Positions 1 through 8,308 of a DNA stretch of 64,000 nt are shown piece after piece. Every line of letters starts with the position of its first letter. Within the stretch, counting starts at the first letter, position 1. The DNA is from Sphingomonas sp. GM_Shp_1. GTDB lineage: Bacteria > Pseudomonadota > Alphaproteobacteria > Sphingomonadales > Sphingomonadaceae. The notes beneath the pieces are model-generated. The model did no database searches. It saw only the letters and a list, made by a program, of their open reading frames with translations, and was not told where the DNA came from. The stretch spans positions 1-64,000 of the forward strand of contig NZ_JALNUR010000019.1 of the NCBI RefSeq assembly GCF_026540895.1, given 5' to 3'. The position numbers and the translations under genes are program-made.

Positions 1-943
1 GCAAATCCGGCCCGGCGGGCACGATGCCGGTGGGATTCAACTCCCGGTGGCTGGCATAATAATGCGTCTTGATATGATCGAGATGCACCGTGTCCGCGAT
101 CTCGGGCACGGCCAGCATCCGCTCCAGCAGGCCCTCCAGCGCCGGATAATCCTGCACCCGCCGGACATTGCATTTGAAATGCCCGTGATAGACCGCGTCG
201 AAGCGGACGAGCGTGGTGAAGAGGCGGATATCCGCCTCGGTCATCCGGTCGCCGACCAGCCATTCGCGCCCCGTCAGTCGCTCTTCCAGCGCATCCAACT
301 CGGCGAATAACGGACCGACCGCTGCGTCATAGGCGTCCTGGCTTTGGGCGAAGCCGCATTTGTAGACGCCATTATTGACCCGGTCATAGACACGGGCGTT
401 CACCGCGTCGATTTCGTCGCGCAGTTCGGCGGGGTAATAATCCCCCTCGCGCGCGCCCAAGCCGTCGAAGGCGCCGTTCAGCATGCGGATGATCTCGGCG
501 GATTCGTTGCTGACGATCGTGTCGCGTGCGGTGTCCCACAGGACCGGCACCGTGACCTTGCCGCTATACCCCTCGCGCGCGCGGCCATAGAGCTGCCACA
601 GATAGTCCGACCCGTGCAGCGGATCGCCAGTCCCGCCGCGCTCCGTGGCGAAGGTCCAGCCATTCTCGCGCATCAGCGGATCGACCACCGACAGGCCGAT
701 CATATCCTCCAGTCCTTTGAGCGCGCGCAGGATCATCGTGCGATGCGCCCAGGGGCAGGCATAGGAGACGTACAGGTGATAGCGTCCCGGTTCGGCGCGG
801 TGGCCGGGCTGGCCTTCCGGGCCGGGTTGCCCATCGGCGGTCACCCATTCGCGGAACCCGGAATCGGGGCGCTGGAAACTGCCCTTGTCGTCGGACTTGA
901 ACAGTCCGTCGGCGTGCCAGACGCCGTCCACCATATTGCCCAT
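1..943 (-). CDS. yqjG: Glutathionyl-hydroquinone reductase (YqjG/PcpF type GST), C-terminus cut by window edge
   Basis: About 314 residues are visible and the frame is still open at base 1, so only the last few residues are missing compared with the usual ~320-330. The protein has a thioredoxin-like N-terminal domain with the family motif CPWAHR (nucleophile Cys63), then an all-helical C-terminal domain. Members of this omega/xi GST family reduce glutathionyl-hydroquinones with glutathione in the cytoplasm. The ATG at 943 is chosen because AAAAGGAG (rc of 951-958) lies seven bases upstream; the nearby ATG at 948 is out of frame. A hairpin repeat at 998-1120 separates it from RNase R. The family call is firm; the physiological substrate is unknown. 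Confidence 0.9.
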   Translation of the reverse strand, partial: MGNMVDGVWHADGLFKSDDKGSFQRPDSGFREWVTADGQPGPEGQPGHRAEPGRYHLYVSYACPWAHRTMILRALKGLEDMIGLSVVDPLMRENGWTFATERGGTGDPLHGSDYLWQLYGRAREGYSGKVTVPVLWDTARDTIVSNESAEIIRMLNGAFDGLGAREGDYYPAELRDEIDAVNARVYDRVNNGVYKCGFAQSQDAYDAAVGPLFAELDALEERLTGREWLVGDRMTEADIRLFTTLVRFDAVYHGHFKCNVRRVQDYPALEGLLERMLAVPEIADTVHLDHIKTHYYASHRELNPTGIVPAGPDL

Positions 944-997
944 GCCATGTCTCCTTTTGGAGGAGGGTACGCATGGGGACGGGGAGCGATCCCATTA

Positions 998-1120
998 CTC
1001 CTCCCCGGTAGGGAGGTGGCAGGCCGTAGGCCTGACGGAGGGGGGCTTCCCCGCAGGACGTCCTATGTGGCACGCCCCCTCCACCAGCTTCGCTGGTCCC
1101 CCTCCCCGTACCGGGGAGGA
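998..1120. repeat. Family A intergenic inverted repeat (hairpin pair)
   Basis: Two half-elements in inverted orientation. Each half has a CCTCC...GGAGG hairpin next to a second hairpin bounded by CCCCCTCCACC or its complement. The right half reads CCACCAGCTTCGCTGG then CCCTCCCCGTACCGGGGAGG. The spacer is about 30 bp. It lies between the RNase R stop codon and the start of the reductase gene. The same architecture recurs at 3365, 19669, 20825, 25094 and 50219-50762. Confidence 0.75.
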
Positions 1121-1123
1121 TTA

Positions 1124-3322
1124 TCAGCGCCGCTTGCCGTTGTGGCGGATGTTCGCCGGCCGCCCGCGTCGTTTCAGCACCCGGCGTGGTTCCGGCGCGG
1201 CGCCCTTGCCGTCGGGGAGCTCGAAGCGCAATGCGCCCGACACCGGGTTCGCCTCGGCCAGGCGCAGCGGCAGGCGCTGGCCCAGCTTGTAGATTTCGCG
1301 GCTCTTCTCGCCGAGCAACTGTTGCGAGCTCTCGTCATAATGGAAATAGTCGCCGCCCAGGTCGCGGATCGGCATGAGCCCATCGCCGCCGACACCATCG
1401 ACCGTTGCGAAGAAGCCGAAATTGGTGACGCCGGTGATCCGCGTCTCGACGACCTGGCCGATATGCTCGGCCAGATAGGCCGCGACATAGCGGTCGATGG
1501 TTTCGCGCTCTGCCTCCATCGCGCGGCGTTCATATTGGCTGATCGAGGTGCCCAGCCGCTCCATCTCGTCACCCTCGGGCAGCAGCCCGCCATCGCCCAA
1601 CTTGTACGCCCCTACCAAGGCGCGGTGAACGACGAGGTCGGCATAGCGCCGGATCGGCGAGGTGAAATGCGCATAGGAGCCCAGCGACAGGCCGAAATGC
1701 CCCTGATTGATCGGCGCATAATAGGCTTGCGTCTGCGAGCGGAGGATCTGCTCCATCACCTGCGGCCGGAAGTCCGCTTCGCCGATCTGGTCGATGATCC
1801 GGTTGAAGGTCGCCGGGCGGATGACCTGACCCATGGCGAAGGGGATGTCGAAGGTCTCCAGATAGTCCTTCAACGCGACCAGCTTGGTCCGGCTGGGCAC
1901 CTCATGGACGCGGTACATGACGGGGGCCTTCTTCGCCTCCAGCGCCTTGGCGGCGGCGACATTGGCGGCGATCATGTAATCCTCGATCAGCCGGTGGGCA
2001 TCCAGCCGAGCGCGCGGCGCGACGGACAGGATGCGGCCCCGCTCGTCCAGCACCACCCGCCGTTCGGGCAAGTCGAGGTCGAGCGGCTCGCGCGCATCCC
2101 GCGCCTTGGCGAGCGCGTGCCAGCAGTCCCAGAGCGGACGCAGCGCCGTCTCGGTCAGCGGATGGGGGAGTTCGCCGTCGATGGCAGCCTGCGCATCCTC
2201 ATAGGCGATGTTCGCCGCCAGCCGCACGACCGCGCGGGTGAAGCGAAAGCCCTTGAGCTTGCCGTCCTTCGTCACCTGAAGGTGGCAGGCCAGCGCGGCA
2301 CGATCCTCGCCCTCTTTCAGCGAACAGACATCCGCCGACAGGATTTCGGGCAGCATCGGCACGACCCGGTCGGGGAAATAGACCGAATTGCCGCGCCGCC
2401 GCGCATCCTTGTCGATGGCCGAGCCGGGGCGGACATAGAAGCTGACATCGGCGATGGCGACGATGGCGCGCCAGCCTTCGGGGTTGGCGGGATCATCGTC
2501 GGGCGCGGCCCAGACCGCGTCGTCATGATCGCGCGCGTCGACCGGGTCGATCGCGACGATGGGCAAGTCGCGCAAATCCTCACGGTCGTCGCCCAAGGGC
2601 TGGCGCGCGACCCGCTCGGCTTCCTCCAGCGTTTCGGGCTGGAAGCGGTCGGGGATTTCGAACTTGTGGATCGCGATCAGCGAGAAGCTGCGCGGGGCGA
2701 AGGGATCGCCCAGCCGCTCGGTCACGCGCGCGGTGATGCGGGGCGGGCGGCCCGCCTTCTCCGCCATCACCAGGTCGCCCGATTCCGCGCCGCCGGTGTC
2801 GGAGACCATCCACTCGCGCCGTTCCTTCTTGTCGACGCTGGTCAGCCAGAAACGGCCCGCTTCCTCGCGCAACACGCCGAGAATCTGTTCGGAGGCGGGC
2901 GCGATGGTCTTCATGACATGCGCGATCCAGCCGCCGCCCGCTTCCTCGGTCCGGGCGAGCACCCGCTGGCCGATGCCCAGCGACCCGCGCTTGCGCTCGC
3001 GTACCCGGACGCGCGGGATGGGCGCGCCCTCGGCTTCCCAACGCTCCGGCTCGGCCCAGACATTGCCGCCGTCGTCGACATCGACGATGCGTAGCACCGT
3101 CACCTTGGGCAGGCCGCCCATCTTGTGGAAGGCGCGGCCCGGCGCGCTGTCGATCAGCCCTTCATCGGCCATGTCCTTGAGCAGCGCCTTCAGCCCGATC
3201 TTCTCCTGCGCGGACAGGCCGAAAGCGCGCGCAATCTCGCGCTTGCCCGCAGGCTGCTCCGACTGTTCGATGAAGGACAGGATTTGCTCACGGGTCGGCA
3301 GACCCGGCTTGGGCTTTTTCAT
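1124..3322 (-). CDS. rnr: Ribonuclease R (3'-5' exoribonuclease, RNB family)
   Basis: 732 residues. RNase R degrades structured RNA processively from the 3' end and works in mRNA turnover and rRNA quality control. Order: an N-terminal winged-helix-like region (residues ~1-60), cold-shock/OB segments, the RNB catalytic domain (~230-560) with the metal-binding DHDD at 265-268 (within DARDHDDAV), then an S1 domain (~600-680) and a basic tail ending GRPANIRHNGKRR. I chose the ATG at 3322 (MKKPKPGLP) because that is where family similarity begins. An in-frame GTG at 3352 would add ten residues, and neither start has a strong Shine-Dalgarno. The stop abuts a hairpin repeat. Confidence 0.93.
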   Translation of the reverse strand: MKKPKPGLPTREQILSFIEQSEQPAGKREIARAFGLSAQEKIGLKALLKDMADEGLIDSAPGRAFHKMGGLPKVTVLRIVDVDDGGNVWAEPERWEAEGAPIPRVRVRERKRGSLGIGQRVLARTEEAGGGWIAHVMKTIAPASEQILGVLREEAGRFWLTSVDKKERREWMVSDTGGAESGDLVMAEKAGRPPRITARVTERLGDPFAPRSFSLIAIHKFEIPDRFQPETLEEAERVARQPLGDDREDLRDLPIVAIDPVDARDHDDAVWAAPDDDPANPEGWRAIVAIADVSFYVRPGSAIDKDARRRGNSVYFPDRVVPMLPEILSADVCSLKEGEDRAALACHLQVTKDGKLKGFRFTRAVVRLAANIAYEDAQAAIDGELPHPLTETALRPLWDCWHALAKARDAREPLDLDLPERRVVLDERGRILSVAPRARLDAHRLIEDYMIAANVAAAKALEAKKAPVMYRVHEVPSRTKLVALKDYLETFDIPFAMGQVIRPATFNRIIDQIGEADFRPQVMEQILRSQTQAYYAPINQGHFGLSLGSYAHFTSPIRRYADLVVHRALVGAYKLGDGGLLPEGDEMERLGTSISQYERRAMEAERETIDRYVAAYLAEHIGQVVETRITGVTNFGFFATVDGVGGDGLMPIRDLGGDYFHYDESSQQLLGEKSREIYKLGQRLPLRLAEANPVSGALRFELPDGKGAAPEPRRVLKRRGRPANIRHNGKRR

Positions 3323-3364
3323 GCGTCCGAGATAGAGGGTGGGGGCGGCCACGTCACCCCTGCA

Positions 3365-3492
3365 ATCCTCCCCGGCACGGGGAGGGGGACCAGCGAAGCT
3401 GGTGGAGGGGGTTCTCCACGTAGGGAGTCATTTGTGGCGCGCCCCCTCCACCACCGCTTCGCGGCAGTCCCCCTCCCCGTGCCGGGGAGGAT
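3365..3492. repeat. Family A intergenic inverted repeat
   Basis: Left half: ATCCTCCCCGGCACGGGGAGG, then a GGGGACCAGCGAAGCTGGTGGAGG-type hairpin. Right half is the inverted copy ending CCCCGTGCCGGGGAGGAT. The ~30-bp spacer resembles the one at 998-1120 (both contain a TGTGGC(G/A)CGCCCCC tract). It occupies most of the gap between the divergent RNase R and GH20 genes, so it lies close to both 5' ends. Confidence 0.78.
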
Positions 3493-3555
3493 TGCGTGGG
3501 GAGCGTTATCATGGTCCAATATAGGACCATTGCAGCATAGCGGGACGGGTACAGG

Positions 3556-6066
3556 ATGATGACTTTATGGGCTTCGGCCGCGATCCTGGCGGCAAGTCCC
3601 GCGGCGGCTAGCCAGGCCGATCTGGACCGGATGGCGGCGACCATGGGCTATCGCTACACCATCCTGACCAACCGTCCGGCGTCGTGCCCGACCGGAACCC
3701 CGCGCTGTTTCGAAGCCGATATCGCCATCACCATTCCCGATGCGGTGCCCGGCGTGCCGTTCGAAATCCGCTACAGCCTGGTCAATCCGGTCCTGAGGAT
3801 CGACAGCGACCTGTTCGACAACCGGACCGTCAATGGCGACCTGAACGTCCTGACGGTGAAGCCCGGCCGGAGCCTCAAGCCCGGCCAGACCTATCATGTC
3901 AGGTTGACGGCGGTCGGCGCCTTCTTCTCGCGCAATCACATGATGCCCCATGCGACGCTGGCCGCCCCCGGGCTGAGCCCGCGCGTGATCGCGGCGACGC
4001 GGACCGGGACCGATGCCGAGACGGGGTTGGAAACCCTGCCCTTCGTCGCGCCGATGACCGATGAGGCCGCGCTCGCCCGCAGCGCGCCGGACGACCGGAC
4101 CGTCTGGCGAACCCCCGAGCGCGCCTATGCGCTCTATGCCGAGCGTGGCGCGTTGGCGGCCCCGGTCGATGTGGCGATCCTGCCCAAGCCGATGACGGCC
4201 ACCCGCCCCGGCGGCCCGTCCGTCGATCTGGCGAAGGGCGTGGCGGTGACCACCAGCGGGATCGACCGCGCCGCCATCGCCCCGGCGCTGACCGCCCTGG
4301 CCGTGGGGCAGGGGGCGGTGCCGGTCACGATCCGGCGGCAGGCGGGGATGTCGCCCGAAGGCTATCGCCTGACCGTGGGGAAGGGCGGGGTGGCGATCGA
4401 CGCGGCGGATGCGGCCGGAGCCTCCTATGCCCTTCGCTCGCTGGCCCAGCAGATCGCGGCGGAGGGGACGGTGCTTCGTCCGCTGATGGTCCAGGACGCG
4501 CCGCGCTATGGCTTTCGGGGGCTTCACATCGATCTTGCCCGCAATTTCCACAGCAAGGCCGAAATCCTGAAGCTGATCGAGCAGATGGCGGCCTATAAGC
4601 TCAACAGGCTGCACCTGCATCTGGGGGATGACGAGGGGTGGCGATTGCAGATCGCCGGTCTGCCCGAACTGACCGAAGTGGGGGCCTATCGCTGCGCCGA
4701 CCTGTCTGAAAAGACCTGTCTCCAGCCGCAACTCGGTGCGGACCCGGCGCGGGACGCGGCCACCAACGGCTATCTGACCGCCGCAGACTATGGCGAGATA
4801 TTGCACGCCGCCGCCGCGCGCCAGATCGAGGTGATCCCCTCCTTCGACATGCCGGGCCATTCGCGCGCGGCGATCCGGTCGATGGAGGTGCGCTATCAGC
4901 GGCTGATCGCCAAGGGCGACCGGGCGGGTGCGGAACGCTATCGGCTGGTCGAGCCGGGCGACACCACCCGCTATTCCAGCGTCCAGCATTATGACGACAA
5001 CACGCTGAACGTCTGTATCGACAGCACCTATCGCTTCATCGACGCGGTGATCGACGACATCGCCGCGCTCCACAAGGCGGCGGGCGTGCCGCTGACCACC
5101 TATCATATCGGAGCGGACGAGACGGCGGGGGCGTGGAAGGACTCGCCCGCCTGCAAGGTGACGATGGCGCGTGAGGGGCTCCAGCCCCAGCAACTAGGCG
5201 CGCGCTTCATCGAACGGGTGGCGAGCGATCTCGCCAAGCGTGGTATCGCCGTTGCGGGCTGGAGCGACGGGCTGGGTCATACCGACCCGGCGCGGATGCC
5301 GAGCGCGGTGCAGACCAATATCTGGAGCAACCTGCACGGCGGCGGCGTGGCGGAGGCGCATGGCCAGGCCAATCGCGGGTGGAAGACGGTGCTGTCGATC
5401 CCCGATCTCGGCTATTTCGACATGCCCTATGCCGCCGATCCGAACGAGACCGGCTATGACTGGGCGTCGCGCGGGGTGGACAGTTTCCAGGTGTTCGGCT
5501 TCATGCCCGGCAATCTGGCGGCCAATGCCGCGCTGATCCCCAATATCCTCGCCCAGCCCAAGCCGATCGCCGACACGGTGCCGTTGCAATCGGGACGCGC
5601 GATCGCAGGCATCCAAGCGCAATTGTGGAGCGAGACGGTGCGTCGCGACTCCCAGGTCGATTACATGCTCTTCCCCCGCCTGTTGGCCCTGGCCGAGCGT
5701 GCCTGGGCCAAGCCGGACTGGGAGCCTGCCTATGTTGCGGGGACGGCTTATGAGCCGAACGACGCCCGCGTCGACCGCGCCCGGCTGCTGGCGGGCTGGG
5801 GCGATTTCGCGGGCCGGATGGGCGTTCAGATGCGGATGCTCGACCGGGCGGGGGTGACCTATCGCCTGGCCCCGCCGGGTGCGCGGATCGCGGGCGGCAG
5901 GCTGGAGGCCAATGCCGAATTTCCCGGCACCCCGATCGAGTATCGGACCGGCGGTACCGCCTGGCGGCGCTATGACGGGCCGGTCGCGGTGACGGGGGCG
6001 GTGGACCTGCGGACCCGCACCCCCGATGGCCGCCGCGCCAGCCGGACGGTTACGGTCTCGCCGTAA
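3556..6066 (+). CDS. Exported beta-N-acetylhexosaminidase, GH20
   Basis: 836 residues with a short N-terminal signal peptide (cleavage near ASPAAAS, ~residue 19). Domains in order: chitobiase/hexosaminidase N-terminal Ig-like domain (~20-170), GH20 domain 2 (~200-310), GH20 TIM barrel (~315-740), and a C-terminal chitobiase-type beta domain (~765-835). The catalytic pair is D521-E522 in HIGADETAG, as in the substrate-assisted family mechanism. It should release terminal GlcNAc or GalNAc from chitin-derived or glycoconjugate oligosaccharides in the periplasm. The start is the ATGATG at 3556, with AGG just upstream. Its last 17 bases overlap the end of the convergent GH84 gene, so the two hexosaminidases form a pair. 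Confidence 0.93.
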   Translation: MMTLWASAAILAASPAAASQADLDRMAATMGYRYTILTNRPASCPTGTPRCFEADIAITIPDAVPGVPFEIRYSLVNPVLRIDSDLFDNRTVNGDLNVLTVKPGRSLKPGQTYHVRLTAVGAFFSRNHMMPHATLAAPGLSPRVIAATRTGTDAETGLETLPFVAPMTDEAALARSAPDDRTVWRTPERAYALYAERGALAAPVDVAILPKPMTATRPGGPSVDLAKGVAVTTSGIDRAAIAPALTALAVGQGAVPVTIRRQAGMSPEGYRLTVGKGGVAIDAADAAGASYALRSLAQQIAAEGTVLRPLMVQDAPRYGFRGLHIDLARNFHSKAEILKLIEQMAAYKLNRLHLHLGDDEGWRLQIAGLPELTEVGAYRCADLSEKTCLQPQLGADPARDAATNGYLTAADYGEILHAAAARQIEVIPSFDMPGHSRAAIRSMEVRYQRLIAKGDRAGAERYRLVEPGDTTRYSSVQHYDDNTLNVCIDSTYRFIDAVIDDIAALHKAAGVPLTTYHIGADETAGAWKDSPACKVTMAREGLQPQQLGARFIERVASDLAKRGIAVAGWSDGLGHTDPARMPSAVQTNIWSNLHGGGVAEAHGQANRGWKTVLSIPDLGYFDMPYAADPNETGYDWASRGVDSFQVFGFMPGNLAANAALIPNILAQPKPIADTVPLQSGRAIAGIQAQLWSETVRRDSQVDYMLFPRLLALAERAWAKPDWEPAYVAGTAYEPNDARVDRARLLAGWGDFAGRMGVQMRMLDRAGVTYRLAPPGARIAGGRLEANAEFPGTPIEYRTGGTAWRRYDGPVAVTGAVDLRTRTPDGRRASRTVTVSP

Positions 6067-7996
6067 CCGCGATCAGGCCGGGCGCGTCGGCGATGAACCG
6101 GTCGAGCACGCCATCGGCGATCTTGATCGGCCCGTCGAAGCGGACCGCGCCGGGAATGCTCTGCACGGCGGCGGCCTGGGCGGCGATCCGCCCGGCATCG
6201 GCGAAATAGCGGCTTGCGGCCGCATTGCCCCGCTCGGCGGCGTCGAGCCCGGCGGCGGTCAGTCGCAGCGAGCGGCCCCAAAGCTGCATCGCGTCCAGCC
6301 ACGGGCGCGCCTGTTCGGCAAAGGCGGGATCGACCACGCCCGCGCGGATCGTGTCGGGGGCGTCGGCGATGGCATCGGCCTTGCGGGTCAGTTCGGCAAT
6401 GGCGGCTCGCTGCTCCGCCTCGTCACCATGGGCCAGCGCCTCGCGAACATGGTCGAGCAGCGCCTTCAGCCGGGGCGCCTGTTCCTGCCAGGGCTGGCTG
6501 CCGAAGGTGGGGGCGAGATGCTGGGTATCGAAGAGTTCGAGCAGCGCCGCCGTCGCCCGCACGTCGTTCCCCGCCAGATCGCGCGCGGCGAAATGCCAGG
6601 TGCGATCCGCGTCATAGCCCTTGTCGTTCCACCCGAAGGCCAGCACCCCCGCCACCGCGACGCGGCTCGGTGCCTCCTGGTTCATCGGGTTGGACAACAT
6701 GCCGGTCAGCTCGGTCGATAGCCCCGCCTCGCGCTTCGCATAGGGCGCGAGCAGCAGCCGTCCGGCCGAACTGGCATAGTCGTTGACCGGATAATTGTCC
6801 CACAACAGCGTCTTGCGCCCGAACGCCTTGGTCGCCGCCTTGGCGTCGGGAACCGAGATGGCGGGCGGCACGACGTCGGTGCCGGTCCACTGCACCACGA
6901 TGCGTGGGTCCAGATTGGCGCGCAGTGCGGCCTTATAGGGGCTTTCCTTGGCATCATAATATTCGGTCGGCACCATGATCAGCGGCTTCGCGGCGGGGTC
7001 GCGCTTCGCCAGATCGGCCTGCACCGCGTTCAACAGCTTGGACTGGGCAACTCCGGCGGCCTGTGCGCCCGAGGGGCCGAAGGCGACCTTGTCAGCCTCG
7101 CAATTCCACTTCTGATATTCGATATCGTCCAGCGCGACATAGAAGCTATGCACGCCGATCCCGCGCAGCGCGTCAAACTTGCGCAGCAGCGTCTGCTCGT
7201 CCGCCGGATCGGAGAAGCAGATCGAGGGGCCGGGCGAAATCGCGTAGACGAAGTTCACATGATTGGCCCGCGCGGTGGCGACCAGCGTCCCCAGCGCCGA
7301 CAGCGTCGCCGCCGGATAGGGTTCCCGCCACTTGTCGCGCGCATAGGGATCGTCCTTGGGGCTGTAGACATAGGTGTTGGCCTTCATCTGCCCCAGGAAA
7401 TTCAGATGCCTGGTCCGGTCCTCCATCGACCAGGGCTTGCCGTAGAAGCCTTCGATCGTGCCGCGGATCGGCATGGCGGGATGATCGCGGATCACCAGCG
7501 CGGGGATTTGCGGGCGGGCGACGAGCTGACGCAGCGTCTGAACGGCGTGGAACAGGCCGTCGCCGTCATGCCCCGCCAGCGTGATCAGGCCGCCCTGACC
7601 CGAAGCCAGGCTGGCGAGGGTATAACCCTCCGCCTGATCATCGGCGCTCGCTCCGCTGCGGGTCAGCGCATCGCGGACGATCGCGGCGCTGTTCGGGCCG
7701 ATGACGATGGTCGGACGGTCGAGCGTGGCTGGGATGCGGCTGGCGGTCGTGATCTCGGTCACGCCTGCCTTTTCCAGAATGTCGCGGACGAGCGCGACCG
7801 TGGCGGGTTCGGTACCCGGCGCGGCGATCAGCACGACCGAGCGGCCCAGCGTCATCGTGCCGTCGCCCAGCGTCAGGGCGGTGGGAGCAGGGAAAATGGC
7901 GGGTCGCGTCACGGGCAGCGCCATAGCGGCGGGCGAGGCTCCGGCCAGCGCGACGGCGGCGATCAGGCTGCCCTTCCATTTGGCTACTCGCTGCAT
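6050..7996 (-). CDS. Exported beta-N-acetylglucosaminidase, GH84 (O-GlcNAcase/NagJ-like)
   Basis: 648 residues with a signal peptide (GSLIAAVALAGASPAAMA, ~residues 9-27). An N-terminal GH20b-like domain (~30-165) is followed by the GH84 catalytic barrel (~175-450), with the signature RGTIEGFYGKPWS and the catalytic Asp-Asp pair D290-D291 in FYVALDDIEYQKW. A helical C-terminal region follows. GH84 enzymes remove beta-GlcNAc by substrate-assisted catalysis; bacterial members act on host glycans or chitin/mucin fragments. I chose the ATG at 7996 because GAGTGAGGACG precedes it and a signal peptide follows. The frame is open to 8281, but that stretch is a translated intergenic repeat. The 3' end overlaps GH20 by 17 bp. 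Confidence 0.92.
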   Translation of the reverse strand: MQRVAKWKGSLIAAVALAGASPAAMALPVTRPAIFPAPTALTLGDGTMTLGRSVVLIAAPGTEPATVALVRDILEKAGVTEITTASRIPATLDRPTIVIGPNSAAIVRDALTRSGASADDQAEGYTLASLASGQGGLITLAGHDGDGLFHAVQTLRQLVARPQIPALVIRDHPAMPIRGTIEGFYGKPWSMEDRTRHLNFLGQMKANTYVYSPKDDPYARDKWREPYPAATLSALGTLVATARANHVNFVYAISPGPSICFSDPADEQTLLRKFDALRGIGVHSFYVALDDIEYQKWNCEADKVAFGPSGAQAAGVAQSKLLNAVQADLAKRDPAAKPLIMVPTEYYDAKESPYKAALRANLDPRIVVQWTGTDVVPPAISVPDAKAATKAFGRKTLLWDNYPVNDYASSAGRLLLAPYAKREAGLSTELTGMLSNPMNQEAPSRVAVAGVLAFGWNDKGYDADRTWHFAARDLAGNDVRATAALLELFDTQHLAPTFGSQPWQEQAPRLKALLDHVREALAHGDEAEQRAAIAELTRKADAIADAPDTIRAGVVDPAFAEQARPWLDAMQLWGRSLRLTAAGLDAAERGNAAASRYFADAGRIAAQAAAVQSIPGAVRFDGPIKIADGVLDRFIADAPGLIAVTARP

Positions 7997-8121
7997 CGTC
8001 CTCACTCCCGGTATTACAATGGTATTGTCGGAGCCTAGGGGAGTGGGGCCGGGGTCGCAAGCGGCTTTGATGATGGGGAAGTGGCGGGATTTCAGGGTGT
8101 TGGGAGAGGGTGTCCCTTGCG

Positions 8122-8233
8122 CTTCGACTTCGCTCAGCGCGAACGGAGGATGGGATGAAGGGAAGAAGATAGCTAGGAGAAGGGCAGGGGACACAATACC
8201 CAACCCGCGTTCAGCCTGAGCGAAGTCGAAGGC
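8122..8233. repeat. Family B inverted repeat pair
   Basis: CTTCGACTTCGCTCAGCGCGAACG (from 8122) and its near-complement CGTTCAGCCTGAGCGAAGTCGAAG (8208-8233), separated by about 60 bp. The same motif occurs as inverted pairs at 11540, 44826 and 60618. It lies between the ABC exporter 3' end and the GH84 5' end. Confidence 0.8.
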
Positions 8234-8308
8234 CACGTCCCACCCCGCCCCCCAAACCCCGGCTTCCACCGGGATAGGCAAACCAAAACTGGTACTAAAC
8301 CGGCCTCA

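Noticed and set aside
344..3094. Very long plus-strand ORF opposite RNase R and the reductase
   Set aside because: It is antisense to two well-recognised genes, Arg/His/Asp-rich and without any family signal; a GC-rich shadow frame.
7997..8281. N-terminal extension of the GH84 ORF
   Set aside because: It translates a family B repeat (FDFAQAERG), and a signal peptide plus ribosome site start at 7996.
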